Shown: positions 7,038 to 14,071 of the stretch, in pieces
Layout: each line of letters begins with the position of its first letter
How positions within the stretch are numbered: position 1 is the first letter of the stretch
Assembly (NCBI GenBank): GCA_018883975.1
Contig: JAHLFD010000090.1
Coordinates: 1 to 15,019 of the forward strand
Direction: 5' to 3'
Length of the DNA: 15,019 nt
DNA from: Zhenhengia stercoravium
Lineage (GTDB): Bacteria; Bacillota; Clostridia; Lachnospirales; Cellulosilyticaceae
Translations under genes and position numbers: made by a program
The notes under the pieces: model-generated
What the model was told of the DNA's origin: nothing
Seen by the model: the letters and a program-made list of their open reading frames with translations, nothing else
Database searches by the model: none

Positions 7038-7959
7038 AACGTAGGAAACCTTGTATCAGCAAGCTTCCAATAAAGATTAAGTTAAATAGCCAATGTAAGT
7101 TGTTCGTATAAGGAATGCCTAGTCCTTTAAAGCTTGCTACACATTTATAAGCTTTAAAAGCAAGTGGTAAAGTAAAGAATACTAATAAAGTAGATAATGG
7201 GCAGATTCCTATTACAACATAAATAGCAGTTAAAACATATGCGCCAAACACAAGTGTTGCATAAAGTTTTTTAATCTTCTCACTTCCAATGCGTACACTT
7301 AGTGTTCCAAGACTTAAGCCCTTATCACGTGTAAAATCACGCATTTCATTACTAATCATAAGTGCTGGAATGAAAAAGCTTGGTGGCAATGCAATTAAAA
7401 CAGGTGCCCATGAAAAGCCCATACCAAATGGGAAATACGCACCATATATCATTAAAGGTCCCATAAGCAAGAATGAAAGCGGAACGCCTAATCCTCTACG
7501 CTTATAGACAAAAGGTTCTCCCGTATAAGCATACGAACCAATAATTCCTATAATACCAATCCAAAACATCTGCATATTTGTTAGGAGAATGAGTAAGATT
7601 CCTATTACTGCAGCACCTGCAAAAGAACCCATACCACACATAAAGACAAGTATATCAAAATATGTACGCTCTACACCTAAAAACTTAATTTTTCTTCCTG
7701 AAGGTCTATGATATCTAAAAGACCCTTCAAAGTAATCATTGATAAAGTTAGCACCTAATTGAGCCAAAATACCTGCTACTGTAATTAAGATAATTTTAAA
7801 CCAGTCAAGACCAATTTGACTGTTAAATAAATAACCTTGACTGTATGCTACAACAATTCCAAGTGTTGTAGAAGCTACTGCGAGGGTTAAAGAAAGTGGT
7901 CTTGACGCAATCCATACGTCCTTTATCAATACTTTAAAATAATTTAAATCTCTTTTCAT
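7036..7959 (-). CDS. UbiA-family prenyltransferase (MenA-like)
   Basis: An integral membrane prenyltransferase that would attach an isoprenoid chain to an aromatic or related acceptor. The MenA-type reaction on 1,4-dihydroxy-2-naphthoate is the nearest guess. The 307 aa are of normal length, with about eight to nine membrane helices. The first metal/pyrophosphate motif appears as NFINDYFEG (71-79): Asn74 and Asp75 are kept, but the usual second Asp is Glu78 and the third is Arg82. The second motif is intact as NEMRDFTRDKG (204-214, Asp208 and Asp212). SYAYTGEPFVYKRRGLG (142-158) resembles the YTGGPxPxxYxGLG loop of MenA proteins. No other menaquinone genes are in the window. It is transcribed divergently from an ABC importer with an overlapping promoter region. 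The acceptor is unproven, so no gene symbol is given. Confidence 0.85.
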   Translation of the reverse strand: MKRDLNYFKVLIKDVWIASRPLSLTLAVASTTLGIVVAYSQGYLFNSQIGLDWFKIILITVAGILAQLGANFINDYFEGSFRYHRPSGRKIKFLGVERTYFDILVFMCGMGSFAGAAVIGILLILLTNMQMFWIGIIGIIGSYAYTGEPFVYKRRGLGVPLSFLLMGPLMIYGAYFPFGMGFSWAPVLIALPPSFFIPALMISNEMRDFTRDKGLSLGTLSVRIGSEKIKKLYATLVFGAYVLTAIYVVIGICPLSTLLVFFTLPLAFKAYKCVASFKGLGIPYTNNLHWLFNLIFIGSLLIQGFLR

Positions 7960-7997
7960 CTTCTCACCTACATGTCCTTCTTTAAAGTCAGCTTCTT

Positions 7998-8026
7998 ATT
8001 ATGACATAAATTTAAGCATTGCACAA
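7998..8026 (-). promoter_or_regulatory. Predicted promoter for the prenyltransferase gene
   Basis: On the minus strand, TTGTGC (8026-8021), a 17-bp spacer and CATAAT (8003-7998). The -10 matches consensus at five of six positions; the -35 is weaker. Its -35 overlaps that of the divergent ABC operon promoter. Confidence 0.5.
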
Positions 8027-8048
8027 CCTTATTTATGTATAGTACAAT
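8019..8048 (+). promoter_or_regulatory. Predicted promoter for the ABC importer operon
   Basis: TTGCAC (8019-8024), an 18-bp spacer and TACAAT (8043-8048). The start would be near 8055, giving a leader of about 40 nt with GGAGG (8084-8088) 7 nt before the ATG. The leader is too short for a TPP or similar riboswitch. The -35 shares bases 8021-8024 with the opposite promoter. Confidence 0.5.
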
Positions 8049-8095
8049 AAAGATTGTTTTTTATTTAACATCTATTTAACGTCGGAGGATATGAC

Positions 8096-9016
8096 ATGAA
8101 ACTCAATAAACTTGTTGCAACACTTATGCTCATCCCTACACTTATGCTAGTTGGATGTAGTACTTCTTCTACAACATCAGAAGAAACGCTCTCTCTTAAA
8201 ATTGGTGTAATGCCTGCAGTAGATACTGCACCTATTTACCTTGCAGAAGAAAAAGGCTACTTCGATGAACTTGGTCTTGATCTTACTATCGAACTTTTTA
8301 ACAATGCGGGTGACCGTCAGACAGCTCTTCAGACACATGCTATTGATGGCGCTATGACTGACCTTATTGCAGTCGCTACAAATATAAATGGTGGATTCGA
8401 CCTTAAAGCTACAACACTTACAGATGGTGTATTCCCTGTACTTGTTAGAGCAGGTTATGAAGAAACTCCTGAAATTAAAGTAGCTATGATGGAAGTATCT
8501 GTTTCTAACTTCCTTATTGATGAATGGTTAGGTGATGACTATACCATTGAAAAAGTATTTATTAATGATATTCCAGCCCGTCTTGAAATGATTAAATCTG
8601 GTCAGGTAGATATGGGACTCTTCCCAGAACCAATGGCTTCTAACGGCGCAGCAAATGGGGATCTTGAAAAAAGAATTTATACGCCTGAAGATGGTATTTG
8701 TCCTAATGTTATGGCCTTTACAGACAAATCTTTAACAGAAAAAGAAGATGCTATTGCACGTTTCCATGAAGGCTATAATAAAGCTGCTAAGGACCTTATG
8801 GAAAATCCAGATGAAGCACGTACACTTCTTATCGAAAAACTTAACCTTAATCCAGCTATTCAAGATGATATCATCCTACCAACTTATAGCTTAGCACACT
8901 TACCAGAAGAAGCTTATATTCAAAAAATAATGGATTGGTCTAGTGAAACACTTAACCAAGAACTTAACCTCGTTCCAAGTGACCTTATTGAAGGAAAATT
9001 TGTAAATAATGATTAA
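8096..9016 (+). CDS. ABC transporter substrate-binding lipoprotein, NMT1/SsuA-like
   Basis: Extracytoplasmic binding protein that would capture a small organic ligand and pass it to the permease. Residues 1-21 form a lipoprotein signal peptide: a Lys-containing start, a hydrophobic core, then LVGC with lipidation expected at Cys21. A Ser/Thr linker follows. The mature part begins LKIGVMPAVDTAPIYLA (about 34-50) then EEKGYFDELGLDLTIELF, the standard opening of the NMT1/THI5 and SsuA/TauA-like (type II) fold. The 306 aa are normal for the class. The ligand cannot be read from sequence; sulfonate, nitrate, pyrimidine and aromatic binders all share this architecture. The gene is first in a three-gene operon and its end overlaps the ATPase start by 8 nt. 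The divergent prenyltransferase hints at an isoprenoid-acceptor precursor, which is inference only. Confidence 0.88.
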   Translation: MKLNKLVATLMLIPTLMLVGCSTSSTTSEETLSLKIGVMPAVDTAPIYLAEEKGYFDELGLDLTIELFNNAGDRQTALQTHAIDGAMTDLIAVATNINGGFDLKATTLTDGVFPVLVRAGYEETPEIKVAMMEVSVSNFLIDEWLGDDYTIEKVFINDIPARLEMIKSGQVDMGLFPEPMASNGAANGDLEKRIYTPEDGICPNVMAFTDKSLTEKEDAIARFHEGYNKAAKDLMENPDEARTLLIEKLNLNPAIQDDIILPTYSLAHLPEEAYIQKIMDWSSETLNQELNLVPSDLIEGKFVNND

Positions 9017-9743
9017 TATCCATGACCTCTCCTTCTCCTATGAAGGGGAGGTAGTTCTAAATCACCTTCATTTAACTATTCCTAAGCACTCTACTTGTGC
9101 TATTATTGGCCCTTCTGGATGTGGTAAAACAACGCTACTTATGCTTTTAGCTGGTCTTTATAAACCTGAAGCTGGATCGCTTCTTATTAACCAAACACCA
9201 TTAGCCGGTATTCGCCAAAATACAGGTCTAATTTTGCAAGACTTAGGTCTTCTACCTTGGAAAACAGTGTATGACAATGTGGCTCTAGCACTTGTTCCCT
9301 TTAAACTTTCTCATGAACAAAAACATAAAAAAATAATAGTAGTTCTTAATCAACTAGGACTTACAAAGTACCAAAATAAGTATCCTCACCAGCTTAGTGG
9401 TGGGCAAAAGCAACGCTGTAGTATTGCTAGAACACTTGTACGTGAACCTGATTTACTCTTATTAGACGAAGCAACTTCAGCTTTAGATGACCTTAATAAA
9501 GAACATCTGCAAGAACTTATTTTATCACTTTATCACCATAAGCCTACTACACTTGTACTCATTACCCATAATATTGAAGAAGCTGTTCTACTTGGTAAAC
9601 AAATTGTTATTATGGACAAAGGGCAAATTAAAACTGTTATAGAGAATCCATTCTTTGGCGACCTAAAGGCTAAAGAAACGCTTGCTTTTTATGAACAAGT
9701 GCTTCAAATTCGTAAGCTACTTAAAGAGGAGGCCTCATCATGA
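9009..9743 (+). CDS. ABC transporter ATP-binding protein (nitrate/sulfonate/taurine type)
   Basis: Cytoplasmic ATPase powering the importer, 244 aa. All nucleotide-binding motifs are intact: Walker A GPSGCGKTT (34-42), Q-loop Gln77 in LILQDLGLLPW, signature LSGGQKQR (129-136), Walker B LLLLDEATSALDD (149-161) with catalytic Glu154, and the switch His187 in LITHNIEEA. The LLPWKTVYDNV stretch after the Q-loop is characteristic of the SsuB/TauB/NrtD group. The ATG overlaps the end of the binding-protein gene by 8 nt. AAGGA lies unusually far away (about 13 nt), so translation is probably coupled to the upstream gene. Its own stop overlaps the permease start as ATGA. Confidence 0.95.
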   Translation: MINIHDLSFSYEGEVVLNHLHLTIPKHSTCAIIGPSGCGKTTLLMLLAGLYKPEAGSLLINQTPLAGIRQNTGLILQDLGLLPWKTVYDNVALALVPFKLSHEQKHKKIIVVLNQLGLTKYQNKYPHQLSGGQKQRCSIARTLVREPDLLLLDEATSALDDLNKEHLQELILSLYHHKPTTLVLITHNIEEAVLLGKQIVIMDKGQIKTVIENPFFGDLKAKETLAFYEQVLQIRKLLKEEASS

Positions 9744-10489
9744 TTCGTTTTAAAAAACTGGTTACTCGTCCTACTTTATATGGTCTTTTAAGCATTCTTT
9801 TTCTATGGCAAGTTTTAAGTTTATGTGTAAACTCTAACGTTATACCTGCACCGCTTGAAGCCATTACTAAATTTTTTGTACTCCTCCCAACTGAACTGTG
9901 GCGCCACCTCATTACAAGTTTATACCGAATGCTCCTTGCACTTGTGATTTCTCTTATGATTGCAGTACCTTTAGGGATTTTGTGTGGGCTTTATACGTTA
10001 CCAGATCGATTACTTTCTCCTATTACGTATATTTTATATCCCCTTCCTAAAGTTGCTTTTTTACCTATTTTTATGATTTTCTTTGGTATAGGGGATGCAT
10101 CTAAAGTTATACTGATGGTCTCTATTATGATTTTTCAGGTATTTCTTGCTGTACGTGATGGTGTAAAAGAAATTCCTCATACTTTATTTCAGTCTATGAA
10201 AAGTTTAGGGCTTAGTCCTTATGATCAGTTTAAACACCTTGTGTTTCCAGCTATGCTACCTAAACTTTTTTCAGCTTTAAGAGTCAGTCTAGGCGTTGCT
10301 ATTGCAACTTTATTTTTTGCTGAAAATTATGCTACTACTTATGGTATTGGTTACTTAGTTATGAATGCCTGGTCTATGGTAGACTATCCTAAAATGTTTG
10401 CAGGTATTATTGCCCTTAGTCTTATGGGCTTTGTCCTCTTTAAACTGATTGATCTTATAGAACTCAAATGCTGTCCATGGACAAAATAA
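9740..10489 (+). CDS. ABC transporter permease (BPD_transp_1, SsuC/TauC-like)
   Basis: Membrane subunit of the importer, 249 aa, with about six transmembrane helices. An N-terminal helix lies at about 12-30, the core helices at about 60-140, and the last at about 220-240. The coupling loop that docks the ATPase is visible at about 149-178 (SMKSLGLSPYDQFKHLVFP), with the conserved Gly of the EAA motif. NVIPAPLEAITKF near residue 33 corresponds to the family's typical LPxP segment. AGAGGAGG lies 7 nt before the ATG, which overlaps the ATPase stop by 4 nt. A bidirectional terminator follows directly, so the operon is limited to these three genes. Confidence 0.93.
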   Translation: MIRFKKLVTRPTLYGLLSILFLWQVLSLCVNSNVIPAPLEAITKFFVLLPTELWRHLITSLYRMLLALVISLMIAVPLGILCGLYTLPDRLLSPITYILYPLPKVAFLPIFMIFFGIGDASKVILMVSIMIFQVFLAVRDGVKEIPHTLFQSMKSLGLSPYDQFKHLVFPAMLPKLFSALRVSLGVAIATLFFAENYATTYGIGYLVMNAWSMVDYPKMFAGIIALSLMGFVLFKLIDLIELKCCPWTK

Positions 10490-10519
10490 AGGAGCTTTCT
10501 TAAAGAAGCTCCTTTATTT
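10484..10519. terminator. Bidirectional terminator between the ABC operon and the CNNM gene
   Basis: A 14-bp perfect inverted repeat, AAATAAAGGAGCTT (10484-10497) and AAGCTCCTTTATTT (10506-10519), with an 8-nt loop. It overlaps the stop codons of both convergent genes and has T-rich flanks on both strands, so it can end transcription from either side. Confidence 0.85.
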
Positions 10520-11834
10520 ATGCTAAGACCTTGCAAATATTCACTTTCTTAATACATTTTTCATCTACTTCTAAAACACTTAGCTCATAGCCTTCCTTAA
10601 GTGCTAGTTTAATTCTACTATCTTTTTGAGGAATCATACCAATCTTTTTAATAATAAAACCACCTATTGTCTCACAGTCTTCTCCCTCAAACAAATCAAC
10701 ATCTAATATCCTCTCAACCTCTTCAATAGATACACTTCCATCTAGAATATAAGCATCTTCTGCAAGTTTTTCAATTTTAACAGCCTCTAGGTCATATTCA
10801 TCTTGAATATTCCCCACAATCACTTCAAGTAGATCTTCCATAGTTACAATTCCCTCTGTTCCCCCATATTCATCAAGTACAATGGCCATGTGTATTTTCT
10901 TCTCTTGAAATTCTTTAAGTAACTTGCTACATTTCTTACTTTCTGGGATATAAATAGGTGGCCTCATATACTGCTCAATTTTAAGATTTGTCTTATCTTG
11001 TGTGAAGACTAGCTGTAACAAGTCTTTCACATAAAGAATGCCTACAATTTTATCTAAAGTCTCCTCATAAATAGGAATACGAGAATAACCTGACTCCTGT
11101 GCTTTCTTAATAATAGACTCGATTGATTCTTCTTTTGAGCAAGCTAGCATATGGGTACGGTGAGTCATAATCTGTGAAATAGTCATATCATCTAGCTCAA
11201 AAATTTTTTCAATCATTTCCTGCTCATCTTCCTCTATACATCCTTTTTCCTGACCTTCCTCTACAAGTAAAAGAATATCTTCTTCCGTTACTTCTTCCGC
11301 TTCATCTTGTACACCAATCCCTAATAGTCTAAGCAAGAAATTGGTACTCATAGCTAGAAAGACTACAAAAGGCTTAGCTACTTTATAAAAAATCCAAATA
11401 GGACATGCTACACTTAGGGCAATTTTATCTGAATACTTCATGGCTATACGTTTAGGTACTAGCTCTCCAAAAATCAAGGTAAAATAAGATAAAATAACAG
11501 TAATAAGCACTATAGTTAATCCTTGTAATACCTCATAAGACAGGGGTAAGAATGTAAAGTAATCCACAATTAAATCTGCAAATTTTTCTGCTGCTACTGC
11601 TGAGGCAAGGAGTCCTGATAAAGTTACACCTACTTGTATGGTAGCTAAAAAGTTAGCAGGTGCACTGATAATATGAATAAGAAGCTGGGCCTCTTTACTA
11701 CCTTTCTCAGCTTGTTTTTTTATCTTATTTTGATTGACCGATAAGATAGCAATTTCACTTCCTGCAAAAAAAGCATTACTTATAAATAGTAAAATTAATA
11801 TACCTATGCTTGCGAATATGTCGCTCGATCCCAT
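10518..11834 (-). CDS. CNNM/HlyC-family CBS-domain membrane protein (probable Mg2+/cation efflux)
   Basis: The 438 aa have the order CNNM (DUF21) membrane domain, CBS pair and CorC_HlyC domain. The membrane part (about 1-170) contains ISNAFFAGSEIAILS (18-32) and GELVPKRIAMKYS (123-135), both family hallmarks. The acidic linker EEVTEEDILLLVEEGQEKG (180-198) leads into the CBS pair (about 220-345), which includes VLDEYGGTEGIVTMEDLLE (319-337). CorC_HlyC is at about 355-432, with ETIGGFII (388-395). Members studied in other bacteria (for example MpfA/YhdP-like proteins) export Mg2+; the older 'hemolysin' name reflects a weak historical assay. AAGGAG lies 7 nt before the ATG. It is monocistronic, facing the ABC operon. 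Mg2+ efflux is inferred from the family; Co2+ or other divalent cations cannot be excluded. Confidence 0.92.
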   Translation of the reverse strand: MGSSDIFASIGILILLFISNAFFAGSEIAILSVNQNKIKKQAEKGSKEAQLLIHIISAPANFLATIQVGVTLSGLLASAVAAEKFADLIVDYFTFLPLSYEVLQGLTIVLITVILSYFTLIFGELVPKRIAMKYSDKIALSVACPIWIFYKVAKPFVVFLAMSTNFLLRLLGIGVQDEAEEVTEEDILLLVEEGQEKGCIEEDEQEMIEKIFELDDMTISQIMTHRTHMLACSKEESIESIIKKAQESGYSRIPIYEETLDKIVGILYVKDLLQLVFTQDKTNLKIEQYMRPPIYIPESKKCSKLLKEFQEKKIHMAIVLDEYGGTEGIVTMEDLLEVIVGNIQDEYDLEAVKIEKLAEDAYILDGSVSIEEVERILDVDLFEGEDCETIGGFIIKKIGMIPQKDSRIKLALKEGYELSVLEVDEKCIKKVNICKVLA

Positions 11835-12075
11835 TTTTTACTCCTTTATTTTTTTGATAGTTTTATATTCATAATCATATTATGCCTATAGATTTTATAT
11901 AAGTATATTTTTTTATATTTATTAAAAAATCATGTAAATTAAAGCTTATTTATAAAAGCTATACAAAAACTGCTTATTCAAGCCTAAAATGACTTAAAAA
12001 GCTATTTGTACTAAATTTTCATTCCTATTAAACTAGGTAACATGGAATCATTATAATCTATAGGGAGGATTTTTA
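11835..12075. other. AT-rich divergent intergenic region
   Basis: This stretch separates the CNNM and Na+/phosphate cotransporter genes and holds no supported gene or RNA. It is very AT-rich, with poly-T and TATA-like tracts. On the minus strand, CATAAT and TATGAT at about 11877-11887 are possible -10 boxes for the CNNM gene, without a clear -35. Confidence 0.5.
12006..12034 (+). promoter_or_regulatory. Candidate promoter for the Na+/phosphate cotransporter gene
   Basis: TTGTAC (12006-12011), a 17-bp spacer and TAAACT (12029-12034), placing the start near 12041. A better -10 hexamer, TATAAT, occurs at 12052-12057, but it has only a poor -35 and would start transcription inside the ribosome binding site. 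Confidence 0.35.
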
Positions 12076-13710
12076 ATGAAAATCACAGATTTTATTCTAC
12101 TACTTGGAGGACTTGGACTATTTCTTTACGGCATGAAAATGATGAGTGAAGGACTAGAAACTGCTGCTGGAAATAAACTGAAAAGTATCTTAGAAAAACT
12201 AACCTCTAATCGGCTTCTAGGCGTTTTTGTAGGTATGATTATTACAGCCCTTATTCAGAGTTCTTCTGCAACTACTGTTATGGGTGTAGGTTTTGTTAAC
12301 TCTGGACTCATGACATTAAGTCAGGCTGTATGGGTTATTATGGGGGCTAATATTGGTACGACTATTACAGGGCAACTCATTGCACTAGATATTGGTGCAT
12401 TAGCCCCACTTATTGCCTTTATAGGTGTTATGATTATCTTATTTTTTAAATCCAAACGTACCAGATGCATTGGTGAAATCATTGCGGGCTTGGGGATTCT
12501 CTTTATTGGTATGGATTTTATGGGAAATGCCATGGTACCACTTCGTGACTCTACCTTCTTTATTAAAATGATGACCAACTTCTCAAATCCTCTATTTGGT
12601 ATAGCTGCTGGTGCACTCTTCACCGCACTTATTCAAAGTTCCTCTGCTTCTATTGGTATTTTACAAACGCTTGCTTCAAGTGGGCTTATTGGCCTAAATA
12701 GCAGTATTTATATTTTATTTGGGCAAAATATCGGTACATGTATTACGGCTATCATTGCTTCTATCGGCACCAATCGTAACGCTAAACGTACCACCATTAT
12801 TCATTTGCTCTTTAATATTATCGGTACCCTTCTTTTTGTAACTATTGCTTTAACCTTACCTTTTACAGATTGGGTAGCACACTTTACACCAAATTCACCG
12901 GCTGCGCAAATTGCCAATGTCCATACTATCTTTAATATTACAACAACCTTACTCCTCTTACCTTTTGGCAATCTTCTTGCTGCTACCGCCAGAAAACTTC
13001 TTCCTGGAGAAGATTTAACCGAGCCAGAAATGCAGCTTGAATTTGTTAAACCTTATCAAATTGGCTCAACTGCCATTGCCCTTTCTCAGCTTTGCAAAGA
13101 AGTGCATCGCATGTTCAAATTAGCTACACAAAATGTTACTTTAGCCTTCAATGCAGTAGCTAAAAATAGCACAGACGAGGTCAATCTAGTCTATAAGAAT
13201 GAACACTATTTAGATTATTTAAATATGGAAATCATCCGCTATATCAGCAAAATTTCTGCAACAGATATGCCGCTTTCAGATGCCAAAATGTTAAATGCTT
13301 TATTTAAAATTACAGGAGATATTGAACGTATTGGAGACCATGCCTTAAATATTGCCCAATACGAAGAACGTATACATAATGAAAGTCTTACTTTATCTGA
13401 ACCTACACTTAAAGAACTTCAGCAAATGCGTCTCCTCATTCTAGACACTTTCCATCAAATTGCCTCTAACCATCCTACTCATAGGGTTGAAACTCTAGAC
13501 TATGTACTCTACTCCGAAGAGACCATTGATAAAATGAATCAAAGCTTTAGACAAAATCAAATTGAACGTCTTCATCTAGGTTCCTGTTCCCCTGAGGCCT
13601 GTGTACTTTATAGCGAAATGCTTATTGATATTGAACGTATTTCTGACCACTTACTTAACATTGCCCAGACCTGCTATCAAGCAGAACTCTATCTTACAGA
13701 TACTCTATAA
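12076..13710 (+). CDS. Na+/phosphate cotransporter family protein with PhoU domain
   Basis: Membrane transporter of the NptA/YjbB type (544 aa), predicted to move phosphate with Na+; bacterial members have been linked to phosphate export or uptake. The membrane half (about 1-310) shows the family's inverted duplication: ALIQSSSATTVMG (58-70) then GANIGTTITG (90-99), echoed by ALIQSSSASIGIL (184-196) then GQNIGTCITA (216-225). The cytoplasmic half (about 330-540) is a PhoU-like helical domain with two metal-site repeats, DIERIGDHALNIA (415-427) and DIERISDHLLNIA (518-530). The PhoU part suggests control by phosphate status. AGGGAGG lies about 7 nt before the ATG. The gene stands alone, divergent from the CNNM gene and ended by a long bidirectional terminator. 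Confidence 0.93.
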   Translation: MKITDFILLLGGLGLFLYGMKMMSEGLETAAGNKLKSILEKLTSNRLLGVFVGMIITALIQSSSATTVMGVGFVNSGLMTLSQAVWVIMGANIGTTITGQLIALDIGALAPLIAFIGVMIILFFKSKRTRCIGEIIAGLGILFIGMDFMGNAMVPLRDSTFFIKMMTNFSNPLFGIAAGALFTALIQSSSASIGILQTLASSGLIGLNSSIYILFGQNIGTCITAIIASIGTNRNAKRTTIIHLLFNIIGTLLFVTIALTLPFTDWVAHFTPNSPAAQIANVHTIFNITTTLLLLPFGNLLAATARKLLPGEDLTEPEMQLEFVKPYQIGSTAIALSQLCKEVHRMFKLATQNVTLAFNAVAKNSTDEVNLVYKNEHYLDYLNMEIIRYISKISATDMPLSDAKMLNALFKITGDIERIGDHALNIAQYEERIHNESLTLSEPTLKELQQMRLLILDTFHQIASNHPTHRVETLDYVLYSEETIDKMNQSFRQNQIERLHLGSCSPEACVLYSEMLIDIERISDHLLNIAQTCYQAELYLTDTL

Positions 13711-13717
13711 CATCTAT

Positions 13718-13777
13718 TAAACTTAAAAAGCTGATGCACCTCCTTCTTTAAGGCTATGCATCAGCTTTTTAAGTTTA
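13718..13777. terminator. Long bidirectional terminator between convergent genes
   Basis: A perfect 21-bp inverted repeat (13718-13738 with 13757-13777) containing AAAAAGCTGATGCA and its complement. The 18-nt loop can itself pair CCTT (13742-13745) with AAGG (13750-13753). It begins just after the transporter stop and overlaps the stop of the minus-strand HTH-like gene. The A and T tracts within the stem allow use in both directions. Confidence 0.88.
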
Positions 13778-14008
13778 TCTTAGTGCACCTTTACTACGTA
13801 AGTAAGCACCTAACTTTTGCTTTTTAACATTTACAAAAACTTCATTATAATCATTTGTGCTATAGTTAATAAGTCCACAACTTCTGGCACTTTTAAGGAT
13901 TTCACGTACTTCTTCTCTAGGAAGGCGTACTTTTTTAGCAAGTTGCATCATATCTGGACATCCAAAATAAAATAATTTAAGAACATCTAGTGCTTTTTGA
14001 TTCGTCAT
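13775..14008 (-). CDS. Small HTH/winged-helix-like protein of unknown function, 77 aa
   Basis: A basic 77-aa protein. Residues 4-46 predict as three short helices with the spacing of a helix-turn-helix: CPDMMQLAKKVRLPREEVREILKS contains the turn, LAKKV is the likely second helix and REEVREILKSARS the recognition helix. A short strand-like segment (LINYSTNDYNEVFVNV) could form the wing, followed by a Lys/Arg-rich tail. It may bind DNA and regulate transcription, but no target or family name is recognised. AGAGG lies about 7-8 nt before the ATG and an extended -10 promoter lies upstream, so it is probably a real, separately transcribed gene. Confidence 0.75.
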   Translation of the reverse strand: MTNQKALDVLKLFYFGCPDMMQLAKKVRLPREEVREILKSARSCGLINYSTNDYNEVFVNVKKQKLGAYLRSKGALR

Positions 14009-14041
14009 GATTTTACCTCTATCTTCTGTTAATCTTTTCTC

Positions 14042-14069
14042 ATTTTAGCATATCTTAAGTAAATGTAAA
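14042..14069 (-). promoter_or_regulatory. Predicted promoter for the HTH-like gene
   Basis: On the minus strand, TTTACA (14069-14064), a 16-bp spacer and TGCTAAAAT, an extended -10 (TAAAAT at 14047-14042). It begins just past the stop codon of the M16C peptidase gene and makes the small gene independent of it. Confidence 0.6.
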
Positions 14070-14071
14070 GC

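Noticed and set aside
8049..8095. Riboswitch (for example TPP) in the leader of the ABC operon
   Set aside because: The leader is only about 40 nt and no conserved riboswitch core is visible.
12052..12057. TATAAT as the -10 box of the phosphate cotransporter gene
   Set aside because: The start point would fall inside the ribosome binding site and there is no good -35 at 16-18 bp.
12321..12623. Minus-strand open frame of 100 codons opposite the phosphate cotransporter
   Set aside because: Shadow of the well-conserved membrane repeats on the other strand, with no ribosome binding site support.
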